Positions 41,254 to 53,152 of a DNA stretch of 64,000 nucleotides are shown here, in pieces. The DNA is from Verrucomicrobiota bacterium (lineage in GTDB: Bacteria > Verrucomicrobiota > Verrucomicrobiia > Chthoniobacterales > Terrimicrobiaceae). The stretch's first letter is position 1, and every line of letters starts with the position of its first letter. The notes beneath the pieces were generated by a model. It ran no database searches. It was not told the origin of the DNA and saw nothing but the letters and a program-made list of their open reading frames with translations. The translations under genes were made by a program, and so were the position numbers. The stretch lies in contig JAPLTF010000064.1 in the NCBI GenBank assembly GCA_026398275.1, positions 1 to 64,000 on the forward strand, in the 5' to 3' direction.

Positions 41254-42570
41254 ATGACAAAGAAACCAGCAGACTTGATTGGCGGCGACCTGATCGCCGA
41301 AGGCAAAACAAAAATCATCCTCGCCACCGGGCAGGATCCGGAAAAGGTGTTGGTCCGGTCCAAGGACGACATCACGGCGGGCGACGGGGCGAAGCACGAT
41401 CTCATTGAAGGGAAGGCCGCGTTCGCCACCCAGACCACCTGCAATGTCTTCCGCCTCCTCAAGGCCTGCGGAGTTCCCGTGGCTTTCGAGGAGCAGATCG
41501 ATGAGAAGACATTCCTGGCACCGCTCTGCCAAATGCTTCCCTACGAGGTGGTGATCCGGCGTGAAGCCCACGGCTCCTACCTCAAGCGGATGCCCGGCCT
41601 CGCGAAAGGACACCTGTTTCCCAAGCTTCTCGTCGAGTTTTTCCTCAAAACAAACGGCCGGAAATGGAAAGAACACACCCTCCCCTGCGACGATCCGCTC
41701 ATGCAATACTCGGAAGAGGCGCGGACGATCGCCCTCCACGAGCCGTCCAAGCCGGTCCAGTCGCCATTTCTGGTTCTGCAGGAGGCCGAGGTCTTCAGCG
41801 ATCCGGGCGAATGGAAACTCTTTGCGGAAATCAAAAAGATCGCCGCGCGCGCATTCCTCATCCTCGAAAAAGCCTGGCAGATCGAAGGCCGGACGCTAGT
41901 CGATTTCAAAGTCGAGTTCGGCCTGACAAAGGACGGCTCGCTGCTCCTCGCCGACGTGATCGACAACGACTCGTGGAGGGTGCTCGAAAACGGCACCTAT
42001 ATCGACAAGCAGTCCTATCGCGACGGCGGGGACCTTGATGACGTTGCGGAGAAATACCGCCGAGTTGCCGGGATCACCGGCCACTTCCGCCTGCCGTTTC
42101 AGCAGATCGTCATCTGGCGCGGGTCCGACAAGGACGACGTCTCGCCGGTGGTGAAGTCGCTCCAACAGCTGAGCGGAGGCTCAGCGGATCCGCAGCGCTT
42201 GAAGATCACAACCGCGACCTGCTCGATCCACAAGGAGCCCGTGCGCGGCCTGAACGAGCTTCACGCTCTGGTCCAGCAGGTGCCGGACACCGTGGTGATC
42301 GCCTTCATCGGACGCTCGAATGGTGCCGGTCCGACTCTGGCGGCTTCGACCACCGTTCCGGTCATCACCGTCCCCGCAAATTTCAAGGATTTCCCGGAGG
42401 ACGTCTGGTCATCGCTGCGGACGCCGTCGAACGTGCCGGTGACCACTGTGCTCGAACCCTCGAATGCGGCCATGGCCGCGCTCGGGATCCTGGCGCTGCG
42501 CAATCCCCAATTGCACATGTTCCTCCGTGAAAAACTGGAGGAGCGGCTGGTGAACACGATCCCGGTTTAG
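41254..42570 (+). CDS. purC: Bifunctional SAICAR synthetase / AIR carboxylase (PurC-PurE fusion, PAICS type)
   Basis: A 438-residue fusion. The N-terminal 265 residues are SAICAR synthetase: LIAEGKTKIILATG, ITAGDGAKHDLIEGKA, EVVIRREAHGSYLKR and LVDFKVEFGLTKDGSLLLAD. The C-terminal 160 residues are a PurE-type domain: TCSIHKEPVRGLNEL, VVIAFIGRSNGAGPTLAAST and EDVWSSLRTPSNVPVTTVL. The DVWSSLR-P block and the domain order match animal PAICS, a class II carboxylase using CO2 directly. It carries out two steps of purine synthesis. An ATG at 41224 would add ten residues. Confidence 0.9.
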   Translation: MTKKPADLIGGDLIAEGKTKIILATGQDPEKVLVRSKDDITAGDGAKHDLIEGKAAFATQTTCNVFRLLKACGVPVAFEEQIDEKTFLAPLCQMLPYEVVIRREAHGSYLKRMPGLAKGHLFPKLLVEFFLKTNGRKWKEHTLPCDDPLMQYSEEARTIALHEPSKPVQSPFLVLQEAEVFSDPGEWKLFAEIKKIAARAFLILEKAWQIEGRTLVDFKVEFGLTKDGSLLLADVIDNDSWRVLENGTYIDKQSYRDGGDLDDVAEKYRRVAGITGHFRLPFQQIVIWRGSDKDDVSPVVKSLQQLSGGSADPQRLKITTATCSIHKEPVRGLNELHALVQQVPDTVVIAFIGRSNGAGPTLAASTTVPVITVPANFKDFPEDVWSSLRTPSNVPVTTVLEPSNAAMAALGILALRNPQLHMFLREKLEERLVNTIPV

Positions 42571-42589
42571 GCCCAATGCTGCGTTGTGG

Positions 42590-42608
42590 CGCAGGCGTCC
42601 CGCCTGCG
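42590..42608. repeat. Short palindromic repeat
   Basis: CGCAGGCG-TCC-CGCCTGCG between purC and the epimerase gene. Read on the other strand its core is GGCGGGACGCC, matching GGCAGGATGCC at 30948-30966 and 60546-60556. Confidence 0.5.
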
Positions 42609-42627
42609 AGGGCACCGTTTATTTCCA

Positions 42628-43524
42628 TCAAACGATTTCCCGCAAGCCGCTCGCGACATCGAATAGCGGACTCCACCCCGCCGCGCGCAATTTCGCGGCG
42701 TCAGAAGTCGAATGGCGGATGTCGCCCGCCCGGACGGGCTCATGGAGGATTTCGGAGCGGGATCCGGTGAGATTGAGAATCTCCCGAACGAGCTCAGCAA
42801 TCGTGAGCGCCGTCCCGTATCCGGCATTGAAGACTCCCTCCACCCCGGACGTTTCCGCGGCAAAGGCGAGGGCTCCGACGATGTCCTTCACATAGATGAA
42901 ATCCCGCGTCTGCCCACCATCGCCGTAGATCGTGATCGGCTCATTCTTCCGTGCGCGCTGCAGGAATATGGGAACCGCCGCCGCATAGGCGCTGTTCGGA
43001 TCCTGCCTCGGCCCGAAGACGTTGAAAAACCTCAGGCAGGCGGTCGAAAGCCACTTCTCCCGGGCATAGAGGCCGCAGTAATATTCTCCATCCAGCTTCG
43101 TGATGGCGTAGGGGCTCCTCGGATCGGGCACCATCGTCTCCACTTTCGGCTGGATGGGATTTTCTCCGTAAACCGCGGCAGAGCTGGCGAAGCAAAGCTT
43201 TTTCACCCCGTGCTTCCGCGCGGATTCCAGGACGTTGAGCAGACCGAGAATGTTGATGTTCACGGTTTCCGCCGGCTGCGACATCGACTCCGGCACGCTC
43301 ACGAGCGCGGCCAGATGAAACACAAAGTCGACCCCACGCATCACCTCGTCCACCAGCGCTGCGTCCAGGATGGACCCCTCCACGAACCGGCATTTGACAT
43401 GCTCGAGGTTGCGTCGATGCCCGGTGCGCAGGTTGTCCAGAACAACCACCTCGCCCAGATTCTGGTAGTGCTCCACCACATGGCTCCCGATGAATCCGCT
43501 TCCTCCCGTCACCAGAATTTTCAT
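42628..43524 (-). CDS. NAD-dependent sugar-nucleotide epimerase (GalE/WbpP-like)
   Basis: A 298-residue extended SDR. The dinucleotide motif is TGGSGFIGSHVVEHY. Then VVVLDNLRTGHRRNLEHV shows the Asp of an NAD enzyme, FASSAAVYG holds the Ser region and YAITKLDGEYY the YxxxK. The C-terminus includes FVYVKD-like DFIYVKDIVGAL. It probably interconverts UDP-Glc(NAc) and UDP-Gal(NAc). Its start overlaps the sugar-kinase stop (ATGA), so the two enzymes are made together. Confidence 0.85.
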   Translation of the reverse strand: MKILVTGGSGFIGSHVVEHYQNLGEVVVLDNLRTGHRRNLEHVKCRFVEGSILDAALVDEVMRGVDFVFHLAALVSVPESMSQPAETVNINILGLLNVLESARKHGVKKLCFASSAAVYGENPIQPKVETMVPDPRSPYAITKLDGEYYCGLYAREKWLSTACLRFFNVFGPRQDPNSAYAAAVPIFLQRARKNEPITIYGDGGQTRDFIYVKDIVGALAFAAETSGVEGVFNAGYGTALTIAELVREILNLTGSRSEILHEPVRAGDIRHSTSDAAKLRAAGWSPLFDVASGLREIV

Positions 43525-44624
43525 TTTGTCATGCTTTCCACGAGATCCGTCATTTCCTTTTCCTGATCCTCAATGCTCCGGACCAGAGCCAATTGGGTCC
43601 TGCACCGGTCAAGATTATGTGCCGGGCGCTTGATCTTGAAATAGACGTCTCCCTCCAGGTGGTCGGTCAAAAACCGGATCCCGATCTCCAAGGCGATCAG
43701 CTTCCCGGAAAACACCAGATGGCTTTTCTCCGTCTCGTTTAAAAATTCTCCCGCCGTGGTCAGATACCCCCGGACCAACGCCTCGAACATCGGCATCTGC
43801 ATGCGGACTTTGGTGAGGTCGGTTTCATCCTCCGCCGCCGGGCTTGTCGCCGTGCGCACCATGTCCCCGAAGTCGTAGAGCGCGAGGCCGGGCATGACGG
43901 TGTCGAGATCGATGACGCAGACCCCCGTTTCCGTGGTGTCGTCGATCATCACGTTGTTCAGCTTCGTGTCGTTGTGGGTGACACGTTCCGGGATGAGCCC
44001 GCGGGCATTCAGATCGAGCAGGACATCCACCATGTCTTGACGCTCACAAACAAACTTCCACTCCGCCTCCACCGACGACAGCCGCCCGTGCGGATCCTCC
44101 TCCACCACCTGCCGGAGACGTTCATACCGCGCCCTCGTATTATGAAAGTCCGGGATGGTTTCGTGGAGGCGGATGCCTTCCATTCCGGCGAGAAGCTGCT
44201 GAAATTCCCCGAACGCCCGGGCCACCTCGTAGGCCTGACGGGTATCCCGGATGATGTCATACGTCCGGGCTCCCTCGATGAATGGATAGCAGCGCCAATA
44301 GCCGCCCTCCTCATCCTGGTGGAAGGCCTTCCCGTCGGTCGCAGGAATCACCCGGAGCGAGCGCCGCGAAATGTCCGGAATCTCCGCCAGTTCCAGCCGT
44401 CGCCTCGTCTCGTCGGTCACCCGCTGGATGTTCTCCATCAGGGCCGGCGGATTTTTAAAAATCCGGTGGTTGATTCGCTGGAAGATATACCGGACCCGCG
44501 TCCCCGCCTGGCCGAACGCGGCCGCGTAAGTGTCGTTGATGTGCCCGCCGCCATGCGGACGGCTTTCGAGCAACGTGCCGTATATCTGAAAGGCATGGCT
44601 GATATGGAGGACGGGATCGTTCAT
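43521..44624 (-). CDS. NahK-like sugar 1-kinase (aminoglycoside-phosphotransferase fold)
   Basis: A 367-residue kinase of the phosphotransferase fold. HGGGHINDTYAA is the ATP loop seen in N-acetylhexosamine 1-kinases, and YIFQRINHRIFKNPPALMEN the segment after it. The catalytic region is RVTHNDTKLNNVMIDD, and the metal Asp lies in VCVIDLDTVMPGLALYDFGD. NahK makes GlcNAc/GalNAc 1-phosphate. Coupling by ATGA to an epimerase fits a salvage route from free hexosamine or hexose to nucleotide sugar. The substrate is inferred. Confidence 0.8.
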   Translation of the reverse strand: MNDPVLHISHAFQIYGTLLESRPHGGGHINDTYAAAFGQAGTRVRYIFQRINHRIFKNPPALMENIQRVTDETRRRLELAEIPDISRRSLRVIPATDGKAFHQDEEGGYWRCYPFIEGARTYDIIRDTRQAYEVARAFGEFQQLLAGMEGIRLHETIPDFHNTRARYERLRQVVEEDPHGRLSSVEAEWKFVCERQDMVDVLLDLNARGLIPERVTHNDTKLNNVMIDDTTETGVCVIDLDTVMPGLALYDFGDMVRTATSPAAEDETDLTKVRMQMPMFEALVRGYLTTAGEFLNETEKSHLVFSGKLIALEIGIRFLTDHLEGDVYFKIKRPAHNLDRCRTQLALVRSIEDQEKEMTDLVESMTK

Positions 44625-44666
44625 GAGGCAGGATTCCAAACTTTTCGCGGAAAGTGAAACAGATTT

Positions 44667-44702
44667 CCTATTTATGCAATATCATAATGTATTGCAAATA
44701 GG
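44667..44702. promoter_or_regulatory. Operator-like inverted repeat in the kinase-recO divergent region
   Basis: CCTATTT-A-TGCAATA and TATTGCAAATAGG form an inverted repeat (13 bp, one bulged A) around ATCATAATG-like AT-rich sequence, 43 bases upstream of the sugar-kinase start. It probably binds a regulator of the kinase-epimerase pair. Confidence 0.45.
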
Positions 44703-44846
44703 ACATGGGTGCAGGACAAATTTCTTCCAGCCCCATGGGTGCGCCCTCCAAGCCCGGAGGGTAGACGACAAGGGCGCGACGCGACATCCGGCCAGCTTCT
44801 ACCGCAGCATCGCGCGGCAACCAATGCTGTTTTTTTTCAAAAAAAT

Positions 44847-45395
44847 ATGAGACAAACCCGCGTGGAGCACACTCCGGCGATTTTGATCCGCAGGCGGGCA
44901 TGGGGCGATACCAGCTGGATCGTCACGTGGCTGACTCTCGGGCAGGGGAAGGTCACCACGATGGCCCGGGGGGCGCGGCGGCCCGCCAGCCCGTTCTCAG
45001 GAAAGCTCGACCTCTTTTACATCGGCGAAATCTCGTTCGTCGCCTCAAGAAAGTCCTCCCTGCATGCTCTCCGGGAGGTTCATATTCTCGAGCCCTTCGA
45101 TGCAGCCAGGCTCCCGGGCGCAAACCTCTTTTTGTGCAGCTACTTTGCGGAGCTTGCGGATCTGGTGACCGAGCCCGGCTCCCCGGTTACCGGAATCTTC
45201 GATCTCCTCACCCGGGCGCTGACCCATCTCAAGGCCGCACCCGCCTCCCTTCGCGCGCTCGAGTTTTTCGAGCAAGAGCTCGTGCGAATGATGGGGATCA
45301 ATGATGCCGCGGCTCATCCCCTCTCCGCTTTGGAGGCCCACTGCGGACGGATTCCCAAATCGCGGACCGCGCTCCTCCGGCAGCTGAAAACGTAA
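44847..45395 (+). CDS. recO: DNA repair protein RecO (short form)
   Basis: A 182-residue RecO. The N-terminal OB fold is clear: HTPAILIRRRAWGDTSWIVT, LTLGQGKVTTMARGARRPAS, then KLDLFYIGEISFVAS. The helical part has FLCSYFAELADLVTEPGS. It is shorter than the usual 230-250 residues and shows no four-cysteine zinc finger; the end may be naturally reduced. RecO loads RecA on SSB-coated DNA. ATG at 44847; the upstream extension is not OB-like. Confidence 0.8.
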   Translation: MRQTRVEHTPAILIRRRAWGDTSWIVTWLTLGQGKVTTMARGARRPASPFSGKLDLFYIGEISFVASRKSSLHALREVHILEPFDAARLPGANLFLCSYFAELADLVTEPGSPVTGIFDLLTRALTHLKAAPASLRALEFFEQELVRMMGINDAAAHPLSALEAHCGRIPKSRTALLRQLKT

Positions 45396-45438
45396 AAATC
45401 CTCTCGTCTCAAAGCGGCGCATCGGATAGGAAAATGCC

Positions 45439-46248
45439 ATGCAGACAACCGCAAATTTATGGGAGGTTCTCTGCAAGGATTTGGAAGCGCAGCGCAGCGA
45501 GGCATCCCGCGAGCAGCACCGCCTTGCAGCCCAGAAGTTCAAGGAGGCCGCGCAGCAGGTCTTCCGGGCCAGCAGCCCCCGCCTGAGCGACGCGCTGGAA
45601 ATCGCTGGGGACGTCTGCCAGGCCGCAGGTTTTTTCTCAGACTCCGTGCAGGATTTCAAAGACTCCCTCGCCCACAATCTTGAGAATGGAAATATCGCGG
45701 CGGCGGCGCGCGTCGCCGCAAAGCTGGCGCTGCTTTCCGAGCATCAGGGCGAGGAGGCGGCAGCGAGGCGCTACTACGGCCAGGCCATCGAGCTCTACGA
45801 GGCGGCGCACGACTATTCGCAGCACTGCATGCTGGCCAGCAACCTGGCCGGGCTGGAAAAACATGCGGGCAATTTTCCCGCATGCGAGCGGCACTACCTG
45901 CAGGCGCTGGAAACAGCCGTGAGGCTGCACGGGGAGGTCCACCCCTCGGTCGCCCTCGTCTGCAACAACCTCGCCGTCGCCTACACCGAGGCGGGCGACT
46001 GGGTGCGGGCGGAAAACCTGCACATGCGGGCGCTCGGAATCCGCGAGCAGGTCTTTGGCGCGATGCACCCGGAAGTGGCCCAATCCCTCGCCAACCTCGC
46101 CGTCGTCTACCATTCCAGCTCAAACTTTGACAAAGCCCGCAGCTACTACAACGCCGCGATGAAAACCTACCTCGCCTTCAAAAAACCGGATGCGCCGGAA
46201 CTCATCTCGCTGAAGGCAAACCTCGCAAAGCTCAGCGCCGGAAAATGA
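45439..46248 (+). CDS. Kinesin-light-chain-like TPR protein
   Basis: A 269-residue cytoplasmic protein with at least four TPRs in the C-terminal half: RRYYGQAIELYEAAHDYSQH, ERHYLQALETAVRLHG, NNLAVAYTEAGDWVRAENLH and LANLAVVYHSSSNFDKARSY. The repeat spacing (about 42) is that of kinesin-light-chain TPRs. The N-terminal part is helical. The partner is unknown. The stop overlaps the start of the nucleotidyltransferase gene (ATGA). Confidence 0.75.
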   Translation: MQTTANLWEVLCKDLEAQRSEASREQHRLAAQKFKEAAQQVFRASSPRLSDALEIAGDVCQAAGFFSDSVQDFKDSLAHNLENGNIAAAARVAAKLALLSEHQGEEAAARRYYGQAIELYEAAHDYSQHCMLASNLAGLEKHAGNFPACERHYLQALETAVRLHGEVHPSVALVCNNLAVAYTEAGDWVRAENLHMRALGIREQVFGAMHPEVAQSLANLAVVYHSSSNFDKARSYYNAAMKTYLAFKKPDAPELISLKANLAKLSAGK

Positions 46249-46739
46249 TGTCCCCGGTGATCCTGACCCCCACGGAAGCCCGCGCCGAACGCGACCGCCT
46301 CGTGAAGGAGGGCAAGCAGCTGGTCTTCACCAACGGATGCTTCGACATCCTGCACCGCGGGCACGCGGATTACCTTGCGTTCGCTCGCGCCCAGGGCGAT
46401 GCGCTCTGCGTCGGGTTGAACAGCGACGCATCTGTCCGCCGGAGCAAGGGCCCTGCCCGCCCGGTCAACCCCGAAGGCGACAGGGCGTTCGTGGTCGGAT
46501 CCCTGCGCGCCGTGGATTTTGTTGTGATCTTTGATGAGGACGAGCCGAAGGATCTCATCGCGCAGATCCTTCCCCAGGTCCTCGTCAAAGGCAAAGACTG
46601 GGCGCACTACGTCAGCGGGCGGGAGATCGTCGAGGCAAACGGCGGCCGCATCGTCCTCGCCGACATGGTTGTCGGACGGTCCACGACCAGCACCATCGAG
46701 CGCGTGATCGCGAGCCAGGCAAGGATACCGGAACCATGA
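46245..46739 (+). CDS. rfaE2: Heptose 1-phosphate adenylyltransferase (RfaE domain II / HldE C-terminal type)
   Basis: A 164-residue nucleotidyltransferase. FTNGCFDILHRGHADYL holds the HxGH site, GLNSDASVRRSKGPARPV the second conserved block, and VVGRSTTSTIERV the end. In bacteria with split HldE this enzyme makes ADP-heptose for LPS. A kinase partner (RfaE1) is not in the window. It is coupled to the TPR gene by ATGA. Confidence 0.88.
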   Translation: MMSPVILTPTEARAERDRLVKEGKQLVFTNGCFDILHRGHADYLAFARAQGDALCVGLNSDASVRRSKGPARPVNPEGDRAFVVGSLRAVDFVVIFDEDEPKDLIAQILPQVLVKGKDWAHYVSGREIVEANGGRIVLADMVVGRSTTSTIERVIASQARIPEP

Positions 46740-46774
46740 TCCCGCCTTTCTGATCCTTGAACACAAAAACGAAA

Positions 46775-46808
46775 ACGACCGCCGGCAGATGATCCTGCGG
46801 GCGGTCGT
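46775..46808 (-). terminator. Terminator hairpin in the rfaE2 / TIGR04073 convergent gap
   Basis: ACGACCGCC-G-GCAG pairs with CTGC-G-GGCGGTCGT around ATGATC. T-rich sequence (TTTTCGTTTTTG) follows on the minus strand. It may also stop plus-strand transcription. Confidence 0.65.
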
Positions 46809-46829
46809 CGAAAGCGAATGTCGCTCCGA

Positions 46830-47246
46830 TCAGTTCGGATCCCGCTGGTAGGTGCGGCAGTAATTGTAGCGGGTGTCGAATCCGAGCTCCGGCGGAAACT
46901 CCTGGTATCCCGAGTTGATCCAGGGGATGTCGCTGCGATAAGGAGGATAGTAAGTGCCGCGTTTTGTCGGAAACGGGAAGAGTGCGACCTCGTAGACCCC
47001 GTAGCCCAAGCGGGCAAAGAACCGGCCCACACCGCGCACGAGACCGTAGCTGAAGGCTGCCGAATTTCCTTCGGCGTAGTTGACCGCCGTCATGCTGTCG
47101 ATGATTTCTGTGACCCCGAAGGCGATGTTACCGATTCCGCGTCCCAGTTTGCGTGTCGGACCGTAGTCCGAGGCCGGGGGAGCTTGGATATCCGCAAACG
47201 CCGTGGCGGTGAATGTCAGGATGAGCAGGAGGGCGGCAAATTTCAT
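46830..47246 (-). CDS. Exosortase-system-associated protein, TIGR04073 type
   Basis: A 138-residue exported protein. The signal peptide is KFAALLLILTFTATAFA. The core GPTRKLGRGIGNIAFGVTEI and the following VRGVGRFFARLGYGVYEVAL are characteristic of the TIGR04073 family, found in verrucomicrobia and relatives that have PEP-CTERM/exosortase systems. The rest is Tyr- and Pro-rich. Its role is unknown. It supports the presence of an exosortase elsewhere on the chromosome. Confidence 0.75.
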   Translation of the reverse strand: MKFAALLLILTFTATAFADIQAPPASDYGPTRKLGRGIGNIAFGVTEIIDSMTAVNYAEGNSAAFSYGLVRGVGRFFARLGYGVYEVALFPFPTKRGTYYPPYRSDIPWINSGYQEFPPELGFDTRYNYCRTYQRDPN

Positions 47247-47294
47247 ACAGATCGTTTTAAAGCGGAATTTTTCCCGGAAAGCAAGAAGAAACCT

Positions 47295-50495
<3,201 letters not shown>

Positions 50496-50639
50496 GATGC
50501 GGCGGGCAGGTTACGACAACACGGACACAAAGGGCAACGAAATGCGTGACGGGAATTTTTTGCCCGTGCCCGCCGGAAACGTTTTGCCTCGCAAAACCAG
50601 CCGACTTCAGCTAGGAGAGGATCTTCCCCAAAAGCGCGC

Positions 50640-51188
50640 ATGAAAGGAATCGTTTTCACGAAGTTTATCGAGATGGTCGAGGCGCAGTTCTCGATCGATA
50701 CGGCCGAGGATATGATCGAGGCATGCGATCTACCCAACGGGGGGGCCTACACATCGGTTGGGACCTATGACCACCAGGAGATGGTGGCGCTGCTCGTCCA
50801 GCTCTCCCGGATGACCGGAAAGCCGGTTCCGGACCTTCTGCGCGCCTACGGCAACTTCCTTTTCGGACAGTTTGTGCAGCTCTACCCCGTCTTTTTCAAC
50901 GGCGTCACATCTTCGCTTGCCTTTGTGGGACTGATTGATGGCGTCATTCATGTGGAGGTTTTAAAGCTTTACCCCGACGCCCAGCTGCCGAGATTCGAAA
51001 CGCTGTCCCGATCGGATGATGAGCTGAAGGTCGTCTACCGCTCGGACCGGCATTTGGGCGATCTGGCGGAAGGGCTTCTTGAAGCCTGCATCGCCCACTT
51101 CGGAGAGCAGGCATCCGTATCTCTCAAGCGCGAGAATTTGGAGGAACCGGGAGAACCTGTATGCTTCACGATGACACGTCGCCTGTGA
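50640..51188 (+). CDS. H-NOX heme nitric-oxide sensor protein
   Basis: A 182-residue H-NOX domain. The opening MKGIVFTKFIEMVEAQFS and YTSVGTYDHQEMVAL follow the family. The proximal heme ligand is His104 in GVIHVEVLKLYPDAQLP. The heme-propionate motif YxSxR is Tyr133-Ser135-Arg137 in VVYRSDRHL. It binds NO (and perhaps CO) in the cytoplasm and regulates a partner kinase. The overlap of 28 bases with the hybrid kinase gene shows that they form one NO-sensing unit. Confidence 0.92.
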   Translation: MKGIVFTKFIEMVEAQFSIDTAEDMIEACDLPNGGAYTSVGTYDHQEMVALLVQLSRMTGKPVPDLLRAYGNFLFGQFVQLYPVFFNGVTSSLAFVGLIDGVIHVEVLKLYPDAQLPRFETLSRSDDELKVVYRSDRHLGDLAEGLLEACIAHFGEQASVSLKRENLEEPGEPVCFTMTRRL

Positions 51189-52543
51189 ACCCTGCTGTGG
51201 AGCGCGCCCTGCGCCGCGCGGCAAGGGAACGGGCTGCCCGCCAGGAGGCGGAGTCGCTTCTGGAACGGAAAAGCCTGGAGCTCTACCAGACGAACGAGAA
51301 GCTTCGTCTGCAGGCGCAGGATCTGGAAGATTTGGTGAGGATCCGGACGGCCGCCCTGGAGAAAGCTCTCGAGTCGGCCCAATCCGCCACATCCGCAAAG
51401 AGCAATTTTCTCGCCATGATGAGCCATGAGATCCGCACCCCGCTGAACGGGATCATCGGGATCGCCGACATGCTTTTTCTCTCGCCGCTCGACGATGAGC
51501 AATCCGCTCATCTGAACCTCCTGGTTCAAAGCGGCCACACCCTGCTGGCACTGATCAATGACATCCTGGATTTCTCAAAAATTGAAGCCGGCCACCTGGA
51601 ATTGGAGGCGAGGGAATTTGATCCCGCGATGGAATTGCAGAGCACGGCGGCCATCTATCGCCCGACGGCCCAGGCAAAAGGTCTGGAAATTGAGCTCGTG
51701 CTCGGGGAGTTGCCTGTCGCTGTCCGTGGCGACAGCCACCGGCTCCGGCAGGTCGTCTCCAACATCCTCTCCAACGCCATCAAGTTCACATCGAAGGGAA
51801 AGGTTTCGCTGGGGGCGGCAGCGAGGAGGGAATCCTCCGGCAGATGGAGGATCGGGATCGAGGTGAAGGACACCGGAATCGGAATCCCCCGGGAGTCGCT
51901 TGCGCATCTGTTCGAACCCTTCTCTCAGGCCGACAGCTCCACCACTCGAAAATTCGGCGGCACCGGGCTCGGGTTGGCGATTTGCAAGCGCCTCACCGAA
52001 GCCATGGACGGAGGGATCAGCGTGGACAGCGGGCCGGGCGGCTCAACGTTTCACTTCCATGTCCATTTCGATGCGGCAGCCTCTTCCTCCCTGGCTTCGC
52101 GCCGGGATGAGAGCCCCATCCACCCGGCGAGCCCATGCGAGCTCTCGGTTCTTCTCGTCGAGGACAACGCGATCAACCAGACCGTTGCCCTCACGCTTCT
52201 GAAAAGGCTCGGCCAGAGGACAAGCCTGGCGGATACCGGTCGCAAGGCGGTGGAGATGATCGCCGCAGGCCACTACGATCTCGTGTTTATGGACATGCAG
52301 ATGCCGGAGATGGACGGCATCGAGGCCACGAAATCCGTGCGCCATCTGGATCTGAAAAAACAGCCGCGAATCATCGCACTCACGGCAAATGCGTTCGAGG
52401 CCGACCGGGAAAGGTGCCTGTCTGCAGGGATGGACGGATTCGTCTCGAAGCCGTTCCGCCTCGATGACCTTCGCCGGGAGATTTGCGACGCCTGTCTCAG
52501 GTGTCCGACCCGTCCCGCCGGCACCCCGGTCGCCGGGGCTTAA
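51161..52543 (+). CDS. Hybrid histidine kinase partner of H-NOX
   Basis: A 460-residue soluble hybrid kinase. A coiled coil (residues 12-80) leads to the HisKA box [12 protein letters not shown] (His89). The ATPase domain has [16 protein letters not shown] and [12 protein letters not shown]-terminal receiver domain has [12 protein letters not shown], Asp378 in [12 protein letters not shown] and Lys in VSKPF. There is no membrane segment or PAS domain, so input must come from H-NOX, as in known H-NOX/HnoK pairs. The output beyond the receiver is not encoded nearby. The stop TAA overlaps the rplK stop on the other strand within TTAA. Confidence 0.93.
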   Translation: MLHDDTSPVNPAVERALRRAARERAARQEAESLLERKSLELYQTNEKLRLQAQDLEDLVRIRTAALEKALESAQSATSAKSNFLAMMSHEIRTPLNGIIGIADMLFLSPLDDEQSAHLNLLVQSGHTLLALINDILDFSKIEAGHLELEAREFDPAMELQSTAAIYRPTAQAKGLEIELVLGELPVAVRGDSHRLRQVVSNILSNAIKFTSKGKVSLGAAARRESSGRWRIGIEVKDTGIGIPRESLAHLFEPFSQADSSTTRKFGGTGLGLAICKRLTEAMDGGISVDSGPGGSTFHFHVHFDAAASSSLASRRDESPIHPASPCELSVLLVEDNAINQTVALTLLKRLGQRTSLADTGRKAVEMIAAGHYDLVFMDMQMPEMDGIEATKSVRHLDLKKQPRIIALTANAFEADRERCLSAGMDGFVSKPFRLDDLRREICDACLRCPTRPAGTPVAGA

Positions 52544-52965
52544 TCGCCGACTTCGAGGCCCATCTGGCGGGCGGTGCCGCAGAGGGTGCGGAACGCGGCT
52601 TCCTCGTCGCGGGCGTTCATGTCCTTGAACTTGATTTTGACGATGTCCAGCACCTGCTTCTTGGTGAGCTTGCCGACCTTCGTTTTGTTCGGCTCCTTGG
52701 AGCCGGATGCGAGGCCTGCCGCCTTCTTGAGGAGGACCGCCGCGGGCGGCGACTTGGTGATGAAGGTGAAGGTCTTGTCCTTGTAGACCGTGATGACCAC
52801 CGGAAGGATGTCTCCCGCCTGCTTCTGTGTCGCCGCATTGAATTCTTTGCAGAAGGCCATGATGTTCACGCCCTGCTGACCGAGAGCCGGGCCGACAGGA
52901 GGAGCCGGATTGGCCTGCCCCGCGGGAATCTGCAACTTGATTTGTCCAACAATTTCTTTCGCCAT
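52540..52965 (-). CDS. rplK: 50S ribosomal protein L11
   Basis: A 141-residue L11 with the full family pattern: [39 protein letters not shown], then [20 protein letters not shown] and the C-terminal [10 protein letters not shown]. It binds the GTPase centre of 23S rRNA. Unusually it is not followed by rplA and is not next to nusG/secE. It converges with the hybrid kinase gene, so it is a single-gene unit here. ATG at 52965 chosen by the MAKEIVGQ start. Confidence 0.95.
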   Translation of the reverse strand: MAKEIVGQIKLQIPAGQANPAPPVGPALGQQGVNIMAFCKEFNAATQKQAGDILPVVITVYKDKTFTFITKSPPAAVLLKKAAGLASGSKEPNKTKVGKLTKKQVLDIVKIKFKDMNARDEEAAFRTLCGTARQMGLEVGD

Positions 52966-53152
52966 AAGAGAGATCCGCTGGTTGAGCGGAAAAGGGGGTA
53001 AGGAAATCACCCCTTCAGGCAGGAAGCAAGAACAATTTCCCCAAAGCAACAATTTGGTCCGGGATCAGACCAACCCCGGCACCTCGTCGAGGGCGGAGAG
53101 GAGAAACTCCACATCAAAAACATGGCGGCAGGCTTTTCGTGCAGATTCCCGG

